Positions 36,420 to 48,900 of a stretch of 64,000 nucleotides of DNA are shown in pieces. The stretch is taken from NCBI GenBank assembly GCA_036971615.1, contig JAYKKR010000014.1, forward strand, positions 558,001-622,000. Direction: 5' to 3'. Under the pieces are notes generated by a model. That model saw nothing but the letters and a program-made list of their open reading frames with translations, did not search any database and had not been told where the DNA came from. Positions within the stretch are counted from its first letter, which is position 1. Each line of letters opens with the position of its first letter. The stretch comes from Amyloporia xantha. Its lineage: Eukaryota > Basidiomycota > Agaricomycetes > Polyporales > Adustoporiaceae. Position numbers and translations under genes: made by a program.

Positions 36420-36758
36420 TCGGCCGAGAGGGTATAATATAGCCTGTAGATACGGCGCGGCCGAGTGCGCCATATTTCCGTAGTATATTCTCGCCTGCAA
36501 GTAGTGTCGGCCGAGGGCTATAATATAGCCTTTAGATACGGTGCGGCCGACTGCGCCATATTTCTGTGGTATATTCTCGCCTTGAAGTAGTGTCGGCCGA
36601 GGGCTATAATATAGCCTGTAGACACGGCGCGGCCGAGTGCGCCATATTATCGTGGTATATTCTCGCCTTGAAGTAGTGTCGGCCGAGGGCTATAATATAG
36701 CCTTTAGATACGGCGCGGCCGACTGCGCCATATTATCGTGGTATATTCTCGCCTTGAA
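36420..36758 (+). repeat. Subterminal tandem array, left end of KDZ copy 2 (~4 units)
   Basis: Same ~86-bp unit as 4063-5262 but only about four units, so the array has lost or never gained about ten units. Confidence 0.85.
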
Positions 36759-38612
36759 GTAGTATATTCCGCCCTATTGTTTCCTTTTCTACGCTTTAAT
36801 TATATGCATTTCAATAAATCTCATGCTGTATGTATAATAATAATAATGCCTCGCCATCCATTAGGCTTTGCAATCTGTCATTCATCACGACATTTCGTGT
36901 GTGGTCAGGTCAGTGGTGTGACTACAATTCAAAGCGCAAGGTCTGATTGGCCATTTCCGACGGCTCCATACACCCCACCCAAGACACGCGCAGAGACAGG
37001 GCCATCTTACATGTGTCCTTCAAAGCATCCAGCTGTGTGGACCCTTTGTGGGACACAGATCCAATGGCCATCTCAAGCGGCAGCATCGCGCTATATTCTA
37101 CCGCTATACATATTTCATGTACGCTAAGGTCATTTGAACTGGATCTACCCACCTACCAGCATCTAATACATATTCTCGCCTAACCCAAGACACGCGCAGA
37201 GACTGGGCCATCTGATATGTGTCCTTCAAAGGATCCAGCTGTCTGGACCCTCTGTGGGACACAGATCCAATGGCCATCTCCAGCGGCAGCATGCGCTATG
37301 GAATCATGGCGCCACCATGTCCAGACGCGCTATGCAACCATGCGCCACGTACCTTGCCTGCCACATTGTGAGGCGTATGGCACGCAGGTGTTATGATGTG
37401 CTGGCGCTGTTGGACGGGGCCATTTCATCCTTGCTACCCTGGGTCACCCAGAGGAATCGAATCACCATCCACGTTTTGAGAGTACCCCTGATGCTGATGG
37501 ACAATTCAGCTGCATCTGGAGTACTCATGGCGCGGAGGGCAACTCGATTCCACTGTTTGAACGTAGAGAGCAAGGAGTTAATGGGTTTATCCAACAGCGC
37601 CTTGCATGAATCCCGCATCCATGCAGACCATAAATTTGAAACTCACGTTAGAGAGTCAGACTCCAGACAGGAAGACCTGACTTATGTTCCTCCGAGCCGC
37701 ATACCTGTGGCTCAGAAGGACATAAGTCAAATGGGCCTTGTCCGGCGGAAACGGGCGCCATCCGATGGCGAAGTGCATGCGCGCTGATGCTCGCTGTTGG
37801 GAGATGGAGCTATCGCTCGCCAGACAGGGCGCCTTCCTCTGTGTCACTCGGAGCAGCATACCTGCGGCTCGGAGGGCCACATATGGAAGTTGCGCTGTCC
37901 GGCGGAGATGGGCGCCATCCGATGGCGCCATGCATGGCGCGCTCATGCTCACCGTGAGATGGCGCTATGGCTCGCCAGACAGGGCGCCTTCATCTATGCT
38001 CTTCAGAGCCGCATACCTGTGGCTCCGAAGGTCATAGATGAAGCCGCTCGTTCAGCGGCAATATGCGCCATCCGATGGCGCCGTGCATGGCGCGCGCAGG
38101 CGAGGCACATGGTGCGCAGCCGGCGTGATGTGCTGGCGTTCTCGACCTGCATGATTCTTCAATGCTACCCTGGATCAAAGCATCTGAATCGAATCGCCAT
38201 CCAACCATTGTTGGATGGCCATCTGATTCAGCCGCTTGAATACCAAGACCATTGAAGAATTGGCTGGCGCAGAAGGACGTCATGCATTTATGCACTCACC
38301 GCGCAGACGAAACGGATACATACGCCACCTGAAAACACCCACCTTTGACATGGCGCGATGTCCAAAGAGCATGATTTGCTGGCGTCCTCGAGCTCGGCCA
38401 TTCGTCAATGCTACCCCGAAGTTAAGTGTCTGAATCGCATCGCCATCCACATGATTGGATGGTAATGTGATTCAGCCGCTTAGTTACAAGGTCCATTGGA
38501 CAAATGGGAGACGCTGGGGACGTCATGCACTCGTGCTCATAAAGGCAGCGACAAGAAATACATACAGACGACGGCGAGATCCACCTACGACATGGCGTGC
38601 AGAGACCCGGTC
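36759..38612. other. Left subterminal non-coding region of KDZ copy 2
   Basis: Equivalent to 5263-7070 of copy 1, with the same two ~115-bp direct repeats and CGCCATCCGATGGCGCC-type words. It has about 43 additional bases near 38098-38140. No gene is recognised. Confidence 0.6.
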
Positions 38613-39367
38613 TCACTCCTCATCTGGCAACAGCACCTCTTTGAAGGCGTCCAACATCCTTGTGAGGTCGCCGGCATCGCGATGGCGGCTCTCGGCGAAG
38701 CGGGTGACCAGGCGTTCGACGTCATCCAATCGATGGCTGACCGCTCTCATATCGCGGTAGTTGACTTGATAGGTATCGCCGCGACGCTATGCGGCAATCG
38801 ATGCAATTTATGTGAATGAATGTGTTGAAAAGGTGGGAGTGGGGTGGCGACTTACTCTGTCATGCAGTGGATACTTCCACCATGCTGGAAGGTGACTGGG
38901 AGGGTCGTCTGGCCAAGTCCACCACGCGGGCTCGGTTTCTGTGTGCAGCTTCTGTAGCTGCAAGGATGGCGGCGAGGCGAGCGGCGTGAACGGCTGTATC
39001 TCGAGGACGTGGATCTGTGGGACGGCCCCAAAGACGGTGGCGTCGCTGATCTTGCGGACGACGTCGGGGAGCTCGACGTCGGTGACGCCGACGAGGGCGA
39101 GGCGGCCAAGGCAGTCGCGAAGGGCTTCCTGCTGAGCGTCAGAGCAGACACGTTGGGGAAGGCGAAGCTTACCATTTCCATGCGGAGGCCAATCTCCCAC
39201 CGTGCCAAGGTGATGTCGAAGCCAGCCACCTTGTCTCTACCGGCGGCGACAGACATGATGGTCGCTAGCGCCTGCTCGCAGCGCCAGGCATAGTATGAGA
39301 TCAGTCGGCGGTTGATAGCGATGAGGCTGGAGAGGGACTGTTCGCGATTCTTCAAGGCGAGAGCCAT
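38613..39367 (-). CDS. Unknown 214-aa KDZ cargo protein (copy 2, intact)
   Basis: Counterpart of 7075-7829 with the same three exons and splice sites. Exon 1 is identical in protein sequence; exon 2 shows two conservative-type replacements (R to Q, R to H). The frame is intact, which in a background of many indels elsewhere hints at selection or chance. Function unknown. Confidence 0.65.
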
Positions 39368-39642
39368 TGCGCCGTGGGGTGAATGGGTTGGTAGGCCAAG
39401 GCGAAATGCAAGGCGAATTTGAGGAGTCGATGGTGGATCGGGTGATCGCCTCGAGGGAAGGTCATGGCGAAGATCCGTCGGAGATAAGCATCGGCCAAGT
39501 ATCTGAAGGTGATCGCGTGGATATGATCCGTTGTTGATAAGGGATCAGGAGGCAGGGGCGTGAGAGATCGCCATTCAGTATGAAAAGGAAGCTGTCATGG
39601 ATCACAATAAGCCAATTGTCATCTGTCCGCAGTGATACGGCC
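39368..39642. promoter_or_regulatory. Shared divergent promoter, unknown gene / transposase (copy 2)
   Basis: 275-bp gap, equivalent to 7830-8104. Confidence 0.5.
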
Positions 39643-42600
39643 ATGGCCCGCACGAAGAAGCAACATGTCAGTGGCGATGCGGTGTTCGTGCGTCGCGAAG
39701 AACGGCGAACTGCAAGAGGCGCCGTCACATACGTTCCCAAGGAAGCACCGCTACCGCGTGCGCATGTGCCGACAAGCGCATCAAGATCGCCGTCGAAATC
39801 CTCCTCTAAAGCCGCGTCTCATGACGCATATTCCGAGCCCGTGCAGGAGCATGTGGTGTTTGACGATGTGATGCCGATGAAGAGTCTGCACAAGGTGAGT
39901 ACCGTCGCCTTATTTGGGTCGCTCAATGTCAACGCCGAAGGCGGGGCAGTCGCAGAACGACTTTATGTGCGAATGGCTTCCACTTCGCGATGTGTATCTA
40001 AGCCACATCATCGAGCTAGAAGCTCCACCAGGTGAGAGACGATGCAGCAAATGCGCTGATGCGCATGGCGATTGGCGCTGCTTGGAATGCTTTGGGCGCC
40101 CCGTGTATTGCGAGGACTGCCTGCAGTTGACGCATCGCCGCATGCCGCTGCATCGGGTGGAGAAGTGGGCGGATAGGTTCTTCGAACCGGCGTGGCTTCG
40201 GGAGGTTGGGGTGCGGATGCATCTCGGGCATGATGGCGAACCATGTGTGGATGCGGAGTCCCCGATCATGCCGCTGGATGGCGATGCGGATAGCGATGGC
40301 GAAGACGACGACGTGAGTGACGCCGGGGACAATGAAGAGGATGAAGAGCCAATCAAAGCGGACTCGACGGCGCCGCGAAGTCACTACGCGTTTGACACTT
40401 TGACCATTGTAGATGTTACGGGCATGCATAGCCTGGACGTTGTGTGGTGTCGGTGCGATAACAGGCTCACTCGAGACCTGCAACTATTGGACATGGGCCT
40501 CTATCCTGGGAGCACCAAGCGGCCACGCACTGCGTTCACATTTCGGGTGTTGGATGATTTTTTGCTTACCAACAAGGAGTGCAAAACCTCGGGGATGAAT
40601 TACTACAGCAAGCTTCGACGTGTCACAAACTCCGCGTTCCCGCATTCAGTGCAGGTAAGCCGCTATGTGCATATGAAGCTGTTTTCACCGTTGAGAAGGG
40701 GCTAGAATCGTTACAGAGAGCTTCTGCGGGTGTCCCGCCAATGGCGAAACCTCAAATACCGCAAATGGCATGGATATGGTCATGGCGCCTCCAACGCGAT
40801 ACCAGCTGGTGGCCTCGCTTTGGGGTGCCCGGCATGTCCCAAGCCTGGCGTGAATCTCGCTTCCGGATGGCGTGATGACCCCGTACAGTGAGCCATGTAA
40901 GACGTTTTTGGGCGGCATGTGTAACGCGATAGCAGATGGAAGTACATGAGGAGCATCGTAATGGACGGCAACTTTAGCGCGGAGCATCTCAAGATGCGTC
41001 GCCCAGAGGACGACGTCATTCTCAGCGATGGCGACGCTTTCATGGTGGGCGACGACACCTACAAGAAGCATCTCGCTGTCGCCATCGAGCATAAAGAGGT
41101 CCGTGATCGACTCCTAGTGGATGAACCGTTGGACGCTCATAGCCTATGTAGAAATCCTTCTGTCACGATCATCGCGCCGTCAACCAGGCGAATGCAGATC
41201 GCCATAACCTTGAAGCCACGGGGATTGGCGCCGCGGCCTGTGCGCGCCATGGGTTTTTCATGCCGCATGCGGTGGTTGATTTCCAGAAAGGCGAGAGGTA
41301 AGTGGTTTGCTATTTCCTTTGTTCACTTACACCCGCCATCAGACAGATGAACATGGATTACGCGCTGAGCGAGGTCCTCGCCACCATGGCGGGTATCCAG
41401 GTGCTGCTGGTGATGTACGACATCATGTGTCAATACGGCATCAATCTCATGAAGCGGTTTGGGGAGAGTGAGTATTTGCACATGCCGCCGAACGTGGAGA
41501 TACGGCGCGGAATAGGCCTGTTTCATGTCCACGGCCATCAAGACACATGCTTTCCTCGCTACTCACCCAACTTCATTCCCGGTGCTGGTCAGATTGATGG
41601 CGAAGTGATTGAAACCCTTTGGGCGCCGTTGAATCTCATTTCGGGTAGCACACGCGGCATGACCACAGCACATAGAAAGGAAGTCATTGACGATCACATG
41701 AATGATTCCAATTGGAAGAAGTTGACCGGGATGGGTGGGCCAACCTTGACATTGGTGGAAAGGTTGATTGACTGTGGTTTCAACAGCGAACACCCTTGTT
41801 AGGAAATGGCAAAAGGCCAAAGCCGGCGCCATGGAGAGCGGGGACGTGTTGGAGTTCATTGAGAGATCGAGCACGGAGGAGCAGCTAGGAGAGTGGCGAG
41901 CCGCTGAGGGTGAGGCGCTCGCCATGCGTGACGCTAAAATCAGCGCGATGGATGTCTTTGACGTGCAGATGAGAAAGGGTGAGAGTTCACAGTATAGGGT
42001 ACGGCCATGAGTAATGATGTGGCGCAGCACCCACCCGGATGCAGATCCAACTTCAACTAACGCAAACGGAAACATCGCAACATCGCCATCAGGGCGTAGC
42101 TGCATGGATAGCCACGGGCATGAAGATTCAGGAATTGCAGTAGGTAGCGTCATTGAACATCGGGTGCCAAGCTCACAACAGGTCTTAGGTTGGTCATTAG
42201 CCAACTGAAACGGAAGATGGGCCGACATCCGCTGGTGGCGGACCGCCTTGCGCTGGAGGAGCGCCGTCAGCGCCTTCAGAAGCGTATAGTGACATTCGAG
42301 TCCAAAGCGGCTTCGTATGTTCCACTTGTGGCCGAGCCCGATGGGAATGGCGCCGCAGAGGCTTATGACGGGTCTGAATGGGATGCACTGGAGGAAGATG
42401 TCAATCCTCTTGATGAGATTTACACCGGTGAGATCGATTCTGGAATCCAGCCTGAGAGCGCCATCATTTCGCTTCCATCGCAGCTTGGCTACGATGTTGT
42501 CGTGGCCAGCGGTTTAGAGGACATCGCTTCGGAGGAGTTGAGTTTGCGCATTGGGCAGGCCAATGACGCCCTTCATCAGATTCGCCTCGCCATTGGTTAC

Positions 42601-43206
42601 AAGTCAGTGCTGTTTCGTACGGCGGTTCGTCATGCAAAGAGCCAGCGCCAAAAGCTCCGGTCCTGGGACGAGGTCATCTCCACGCAGAGGGCGGTGCTAG
42701 AGAACGTGCGCATTTACAGTCAAAGCCGCCATGCCATCCTCGCTCTGAATCCAACTGATGCCATCAAAGCGCGCTTCCGTGCCATTCAACATGATGACCT
42801 CAAGGCGATCACCGCGCTGCTGGACAACTCCATCCGAGGAACACGGCAGGACAAGTTGTCCTGGATATGGACCGTAGACATCGAGGGCGATTCAACGCAG
42901 TCCAACTGGTTGACGGAGTGTGAGTGCGCTTGTGGTCCGTCCAATGCCCGCAATGCTGACTGCAGAGCGCCAGTGCATCGTGTCAACTGGTTCCGTGCAA
43001 AATCACGTAAGGATAGGTGGGCGGAGGAGTTTGTCATGGTCACGGCAGAGATGGCATGGACGCAGGCGAGCTTCCATAACAAGGCGAACGTATGGCGCTC
43101 CCGCCTCTATGGGACTCCAGGTCACGTATGCTATGCGCGCCGTCAGGTCTCGCTGTGGACGCGCATGGCGGAGCATGCCGCTTCTCGCTTTAATACATGT
43201 GTGTGA
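39643..43206 (+). CDS. KDZ transposase, intact, 1,057 aa
   Basis: Nine exons join without a frame break: 39643-39894, 39950-40654, 40706-40887, 40936-41098, 41152-41297, 41343-41762, 41803-41978, 42028-42139 and 42189-43206, total 3,174 nt. The start ATG encodes MARTKKQHVSGDAVFVRRE. Exon 2 holds the CxC2-like cysteine cluster that accompanies KDZ transposases (CSKCADAH ... RCLECFGRPVYCEDCLQLTH). The RNase H-fold core has MDGNF (first Asp), a FCHDHRAVNQAN block, CARHG, YDIMCQYGINL (second Asp) and a DGEVIETLWAPLN block with SGSTRGM and DDHMND (Glu region). The C-terminal part has VHRVNWFRAKSRKDRWAEEF. All expected motifs are present and I see no missing key residue, so this copy could supply transposase for both elements. 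Confidence 0.92.
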
Positions 43207-44412
43207 TGGTTTGCCATTCACGACCCTACTAGATACACAAACATAGACGACACAAATACAGATCTGTGTATTCAACCATAAGTCCACTCCATCCAGTGCG
43301 GTGCCTTGACATTCATCGCGGCGTGCACTGAGTCCCTCATAAAATAAGCGTAGCATATGCGCTCTCCATCGCATCTCTGAACGCCATGGCGCAGAAGCTT
43401 TCCGCAAAGCGCAACTACGCTACCCGCCTTGTAGTCTATAGCGATATTTGGACCATCCAGCTGCATTTCCAATGCGCCGTAGCTCCCTACCGTGGTGAGA
43501 AGGTCGAACCACTGCTTGCGCGCAGTTTTATCGCGGTGTAGCGGCGTCTCGCGATTGCTGATGACCTGAACGCCATTGAAGATCGAAGACCAAGCGCTTA
43601 CTATTGCGGGATACTCCACTTCGCCAAGAAGCGACTCCATGCACGTATGTCCCGCAGCATACAGGTCGGGATGCATGACGGACATCATGGCGGATAGGAT
43701 GGCGGCTGATTCACGGATGGCGGTCAACCATCGCCATCCACTCTGGCCATCTTGATCGCGTAAGCTCGCCGAAGGCAGCATTGGGTCCAATGGGCCCTGG
43801 ATGTATGCGCCGTCATTCGCCAGTCATCAGAGTTAACGGATCGTCAGCGTACTGTGTGACCCAGCGCGTGCCATCCTGGAGACAGATTGACAGTCCCCGG
43901 AGGTGTGGTGCAGGTTGATCGATCGCGGAAATATGCTTCATGGTTTCGCCAACTGACCCCCGGGGCTTTACGCATCAGTTGTGTTGATAGGTGGGCCGTC
44001 GCCAATTGTATCTCCCTCTGCCGACATAGCGTAGTGAGCGCGGTGCATGGCGGAAGATGAATGAGCCCACCTGGCGATTCACATGAAGGACGCCCGGAAG
44101 CACCCATGCTAGGATGCGCGAGTGCTGGTCGAGGAGCACGCAGGGTTCATCTAGAACCACGGTGGTGTCTGGGAGGAGAGGCGGCCATTTAGTCTTGAGC
44201 TGCGCCTCCAGATTCACGTTCTGTCCGGTGTTGCCCACGCCTATAGCATCAGAATACCGGTCAATGTCCCAGGATAAGCGCACTACTTCCCGGTCAGCGC
44301 AGAATGAGTAGATGCCCACAGCATCCAAGAGTACACACCAGGTTTGATATATGCCTTTGCGAGCTGGTGCGCGATCTGGCTGCATTCGACGACGATATCG
44401 GCGCGGATATGT

Positions 44413-44419
44413 GTGGGAG
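44413..44419. repeat. Target duplication GTGGGAG, left of foldback element
   Basis: GTGGGAG is repeated at 45361-45367. Copy 1 has it once (12872-12878), showing the empty site. Confidence 0.75.
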
Positions 44420-44654
44420 CGTCTTTGTCATTTATAGTGGATAATCTTCTTTACACTTTGTACACTTTTTTGTCTAATCTACCCCATACCTGAGTGCTTC
44501 ACACTCTTTAATCCTCTGGATTATCCCAAGATTTCCCCCACTGTCAGGCTACCTTCATTATGCAGGATCATCCAGAGGATAAGCCTGAAAATAATCCAGA
44601 AGATTATCTAGAAGATAATCCAGAGGATTATCCAGGAAAAGAAATCAATTATGA

Positions 44655-44740
44655 CACCAGCAGGGATTGAACCCCAGAATTCCCACATTTCCATAATAGG
44701 CAAGTAGGCAGGCAACCTTACCACTACACCATAAGTCCTT
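44655..44740 (-). other. tRNA-like Pol III promoter region, left arm of foldback element
   Basis: On the minus strand an A-box-like TGGTGTAGTGG (44721-44731) and a B-box GGTTCAATCCC (44663-44673) occur, as in tRNA genes and tRNA-derived SINEs. Acceptor-stem pairing is poor, so I do not call a functional tRNA. Confidence 0.55.
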
Positions 44741-45041
44741 GTATATAGGTCTAAAGTTTAGTCAATATATACTATAGTCTCCCCAAGGGATGCTATATAT
44801 CTGGACTTCAACCAATTTCGACTTTTTGGCTGTTTCTGTATTGAGCCATATACAGCTAGATTGTGCCTGGATTAAGCTAAGTCAAGAAGCTGGATTAGCT
44901 CTTCTTTTATAAAATCTAATCCAGCTGTATATGGCTCAATACAGAAACAGCCAAAAAGTCGAAATTGGTTGAAGTCCAGATATATAGCATCCCTTGGGGA
45001 GACTATAGTATATATTGACTAAACTTTAGACCTATATACAA

Positions 45042-45127
45042 GGACTTATGGTGTAGTGGTAAGGTTGCCTGCCTACTTGCCTATTATGGAAATGTGGGAA
45101 TTCTGGGGTTCAATCCCTGCTGGTGTC
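45042..45127 (+). other. tRNA-like Pol III promoter region, right arm of foldback element
   Basis: Mirror of the left arm: A-box-like TGGTGTAGTGG at 45049-45059 and B-box GGTTCAATCCC at 45107-45117. The box spacing (about 58 bp start to start) is long for an intronless tRNA. The two transcripts would point away from the spacer and into TET/JBP on either side. Confidence 0.55.
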
Positions 45128-45360
45128 ATAATTGATTTCTTTTCCTGGATAATCCTCTGGATTATCTTCTAGATAATCTTCTGGATTATTTTCAGGCTTA
45201 TCCTCTGGATGATCCTGCATAATGAAGGTAGCCTGACAGTGGGGGAAATCTTGGGATAATCCAGAGGATTAAAGAGTGTGAAGCACTCAGGTATGGGGTA
45301 GATTAGACAAAAAAGTGTACAAAGTGTAAAGAAGATTATCCACTATAAATGACATCACTG

Positions 45361-45367
45361 GTGGGAG
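45361..45367. repeat. Target duplication GTGGGAG, right of foldback element
   Basis: See 44413-44419. Confidence 0.75.
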
Positions 45368-45788
45368 GCTGTGGGTTTCTCGGTTGTCCGGCTGCATTCC
45401 GAAGCTTGTGTAGCCAAAACTGAAACATATCGCGCATGCAAGCTGCCAATGTGTCGCTGAGCTCCAAGCCGCTGCCCGCTATCATGGCTTACAGACAGGA
45501 GATGGATGGAGATACACGCCCCATCTCGCATTATTGCTCAATCTGCCATCTACTGACCATGCTGCAACAGCATGTCCATTAGCTTTGCACACTTGTTTGG
45601 TCGATCACATCGTTGAGCAAGTGCCGGCAAGATCAGGCCCAGCCGATCGGCAAGGCGTGATCCGGTGATCGAGGCGCGTCATTGGCATGTGGACCGCGAT
45701 TCTCGACCACGGCGCCATTACGCCGGGGCCTCGGCCTGGGAGATGCCGCGCTCTGCCGGAGGGATGCCGGTCGGGTCTGCCCCGACAT

Positions 45789-45935
45789 GGACGCTTGCAG
45801 TGTAAGAGAGATCAGCGGGGTTAGAACAGGACGAAAGTATCACCGGAGGTCAGACACGTCTGGGCAAATGTTCAGTTGGGAGTGCCCAAGTGTCTGTCAT
45901 CCTGAGAGCATCTCGGTCTGCTTGTTGTCCTCGCC
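45789..45935. promoter_or_regulatory. Shared divergent promoter, TET/JBP / HMG (copy 2)
   Basis: Equivalent to 13298-13444, 147 bp. Confidence 0.45.
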
Positions 45936-48900
45936 ATGGGAATAGCTATCCTGCAGGCATATCTAGACAAGATCCCAGAGCAAATAGAGCGATGGCGCAA
46001 CATGAAAGGCACTGTGAGGGCACCCATTGTCGATGAGGCTGTCAATATCCTCATGGAACAATTCACAGAGCTGACAGATAAAAATGGCCTGAAAAGGTCA
46101 AACCAACAGTTCATGGCATTGTCATCTTCGTCATTCACACATTTCTATAGTCCCTGGGGACCTATTTCAGCAACCACTACCGAATCGTAGAACCCCAGGT
46201 GCCCATCCCTGGAACGAAAAAAAGGTCAGCGAGGGATATGTATCAGGAGGAGCACAAAACAGAGCTGCTAAGGGTGGCCAACGAAAGGACGGGAGGACGA
46301 GGTCTGGCCCACCAGGAGATAGGCGCATACACCAAGGTAGTGAGCGAGTATTGGGGCAAACTGGATGAGGACGCAAAGGCGGACTACCAGATGAAGGCGG
46401 ATGCGTTCAACAATGACGCCAAAGAGGTCAAGGCTGGATCTTCGGCGTGAGTGGGAGCGCGACCTTTGTGCTAAGTTAACGGCAGCTGATGGCGACGCAG
46501 GAAAGTGGACAAGGAGCTCATTCCGTTTCTGAGGAAATACGCTCGAGAGGCATACCGACGCCATGGTGTCAGGATCTTTACGTTGAGTAGCTACAAATCT
46601 CCTGATGGGAGAGTCATCATTCAGGAGTGAGCAGGCAATTTGTATCGCCTCTCACCGCTCTGACCGCTTTTCACAGACACGACTTCAACGATGAGATGGA
46701 GAATGGAAAAGCCTTTTCCAAGGTGGACGATTGGCACGCAGATACGATGGTCAAATGGGCCAAGTACAGCACAGAGGCATTTGATAGCAATCACGAGGCG
46801 AGCGTTGACAACGGAGAGGGAACGTCTCGCGGCACACGGTGAGAGCTGCTGGTCGACGATGGCGGTCTCCCGTTGATACCGCCAATGGATGGCGAGGATG
46901 CGCCATCCCTGCCTGTGATGAAATCCATGATCAGAGACTTTCTGTCTACTCACTACCGTAAGTCTTGATCCACACGGCGCTCACAAAGACGCTGATGGCG
47001 CCATAGAACGGGCTGCAGGAAGCGCCAAAGAGAAGTGCCCTTGGCGCGCGCTCAAAGTGCGTGGGGCTGAATTTATAGAAGCAGGAATGGTGCCAGACGG
47101 CTTCCAATTCGACGATCCGTCGCATATGGTCAGGAAGGACATCATCGCGGTCCTGCATCATTGGAGAGCGGCGCAAGAGGCAAACAAGGGGCAGTGCGCG
47201 TTCCGCTTCAAGGCATACCTGAAGAGCAGGGGGGACAAGGATTCAGAGCTAATCCCTGCTGTGTATGAGGCGGCGAGAGCACCCAAAGGCGCTAAAGGCA
47301 AGGCGGGCCCCAGAGAGAAGAAAAAGAAGGCAGTGAAAAGCGGCAAGGGCAAAGGCGTGCAACGTCTCAGCACTGATGACGATAGCGCCGTGGACGACGA
47401 CACCGAGCACGAGTATTTCAATCTGGACATCGATGTCGGGTCAACTTCCGACGAAGATGATGACAGCGAAGATGCAAAAGGCGCCGCACCCAATTGGGCG
47501 CTGCTCTCACGTAGACGGCGTCAGCAATGGCTGGAGGCGGCATTGCCATCACCAGAATTTCGCGTGATCGTGGATGCGCTGCCTCGCATGATGGTAGTGA
47601 CTTCATTTTTCTCCGTAAACTAAGGCTTACCTTGCGAGTGATAGAGTGGGCTGAAGACGACAAAGTGGGCACCGGAAGGCGCCGACTGGGCGACCTGGCA
47701 CAACCCGCATCGACACTTGTCCTATATGGTTCATCGCCACGCCCATGGGCTTGATCCAGTGCTGAAGTGGCTTGACTCGAAGCCTTATTTGAACAAGTCC
47801 GGCAAGCTGACAGGGGACGTCGGCATGATCGAACAAGTGCTCCTCGTGATCGCCATGATAAGCCGCGATCTGACGGCAGCACAGTTCGCCTTCCAGGATC
47901 CCGACGCCCGCCTTCGGACATTCCACGCCATGTCAGCGAGAGCGCCATACCCTTCGCTGTGATTGCCCAGAGACTCGACCCACATGTATCATCGTTGTGC
48001 GCCCTGGTGAAGCAGGCCCAATCTGTGCAAGGCGATGCGCCATCCATGGAAGGTAGCTCTGTCACCCGCAGTAGCACTGCGGCTGCGGCGCAGCCAACAC
48101 CTTTGGAGGCCCCACCACCGGCGTTGAGATATGGTCCACCACCGCCCCACGTTCCCAGACAGGGGAAGCCATCACCTCGCCCTCCCATGATGCCCACTGG
48201 GAATCTCAACAAGGGTCCACCTCCCCCACTCCGCCCGAAGCCTCGCCATTTGCAAACCCTGCGGGCGGAACAGGAGCGTCGTACGCCGGACCCGCCAGCG
48301 GCATTGGCGAGGAAGCCGCGCCAATCCTCACATCCCCTAAGATAAGGCGATCGCGAGACGTGTATAATGGCCAAGTAGCTCAGCAATCCAGCTCGCCGTT
48401 GCCGGAACCTCTGCGAGGCACGCAAAAACATTCGCTTCCGTTTCCAGTCACAGGAAAACCGCCTCCAGCAAGGCCGCTAATGACCACGGGAAGATCGGTC
48501 TTTCCATCCATACCTAAGCGCGCCTTGGGTATGAGACCACGTCCACAACTAGAAGAGAGACCGCCATCAATTGACGGCGCACCGCCTTCTCGCCAATGGC
48601 GCCAGGGCGCGCACCACCATCCTCCCCCATCGCGCTCAATGACGCAACTGTCCGCCGGGAGTATGGATTTCTCCTCCTCTCCACCTATTGCGATGAATCA
48701 GCTCTCACCCGTTCGAGATATGAGGGGCCTACAGGTTCATTTCTCCGACCGTGAAAATCATGACAGTAAAGACGAGAGCGACGGCGAGGCCAATCGTGGT
48801 CCTTCTCCCTCACTTCCTGTGCCAAAGCGCAAGACACGCCAAACAGCTCGGCAGGCAAAGGAGATCAATATTCAGGCACTGCCAACGGCAGGCGGGTCCT

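Larger units (their letters stand above)
44420..45360. mobile_element. 941-bp foldback (long inverted repeat) element inserted in TET/JBP copy 2
   Basis: Two nearly perfect inverted arms, 44426-44858 and 44924-45354, flank a 65-bp spacer that itself contains a short hairpin. The right end finishes ...ATGACATCACTG, and the outer 6 bp at the two ends are less well matched. Each arm has a tRNA-like Pol III promoter and a run of AATCCAGAGGAT-type short repeats. No protein is encoded. The 7-bp duplication and a CACTG end would suit a hAT-like mobilisation, but this is only a suggestion. An alternative origin is two head-to-head tRNA-derived SINEs. Confidence 0.8.
43272..45788 (-). pseudogene. TET/JBP dioxygenase, copy 2, split by a foldback element
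   Basis: The C-terminal catalytic exon (43790 downward to the stop at 43272) is open and complete. It has TPLHRDKT (HRD at 43530-43538), an ARKQWFDLL block, SVVALCGKLLRHGV with the distal His (codon 43386-43388), and GERICYAYFMRD, ending MNVKAPHWMEWTYG. The upstream exon (around the QPPTHIRAD codons) is interrupted by a 941-bp insertion at 44420-45360. A 1-nt difference (five versus four C) lies near 43957-43963. As it stands the gene can make only fragments, unless the insert is spliced out, which is not suggested by clear splice sites. Confidence 0.8.

Noticed and set aside
39787..39837. Alternative idea that copy 1 transposase uses a different N-terminal start to avoid the frameshift near 8263
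   Set aside because: A second frame break near 9020 and others near 11111 and 11149 would still disrupt the protein.
45042..45127. Functional tRNA gene
   Set aside because: A and B boxes are present but acceptor pairing is weak and the spacing is long; better described as tRNA-derived/SINE-like.
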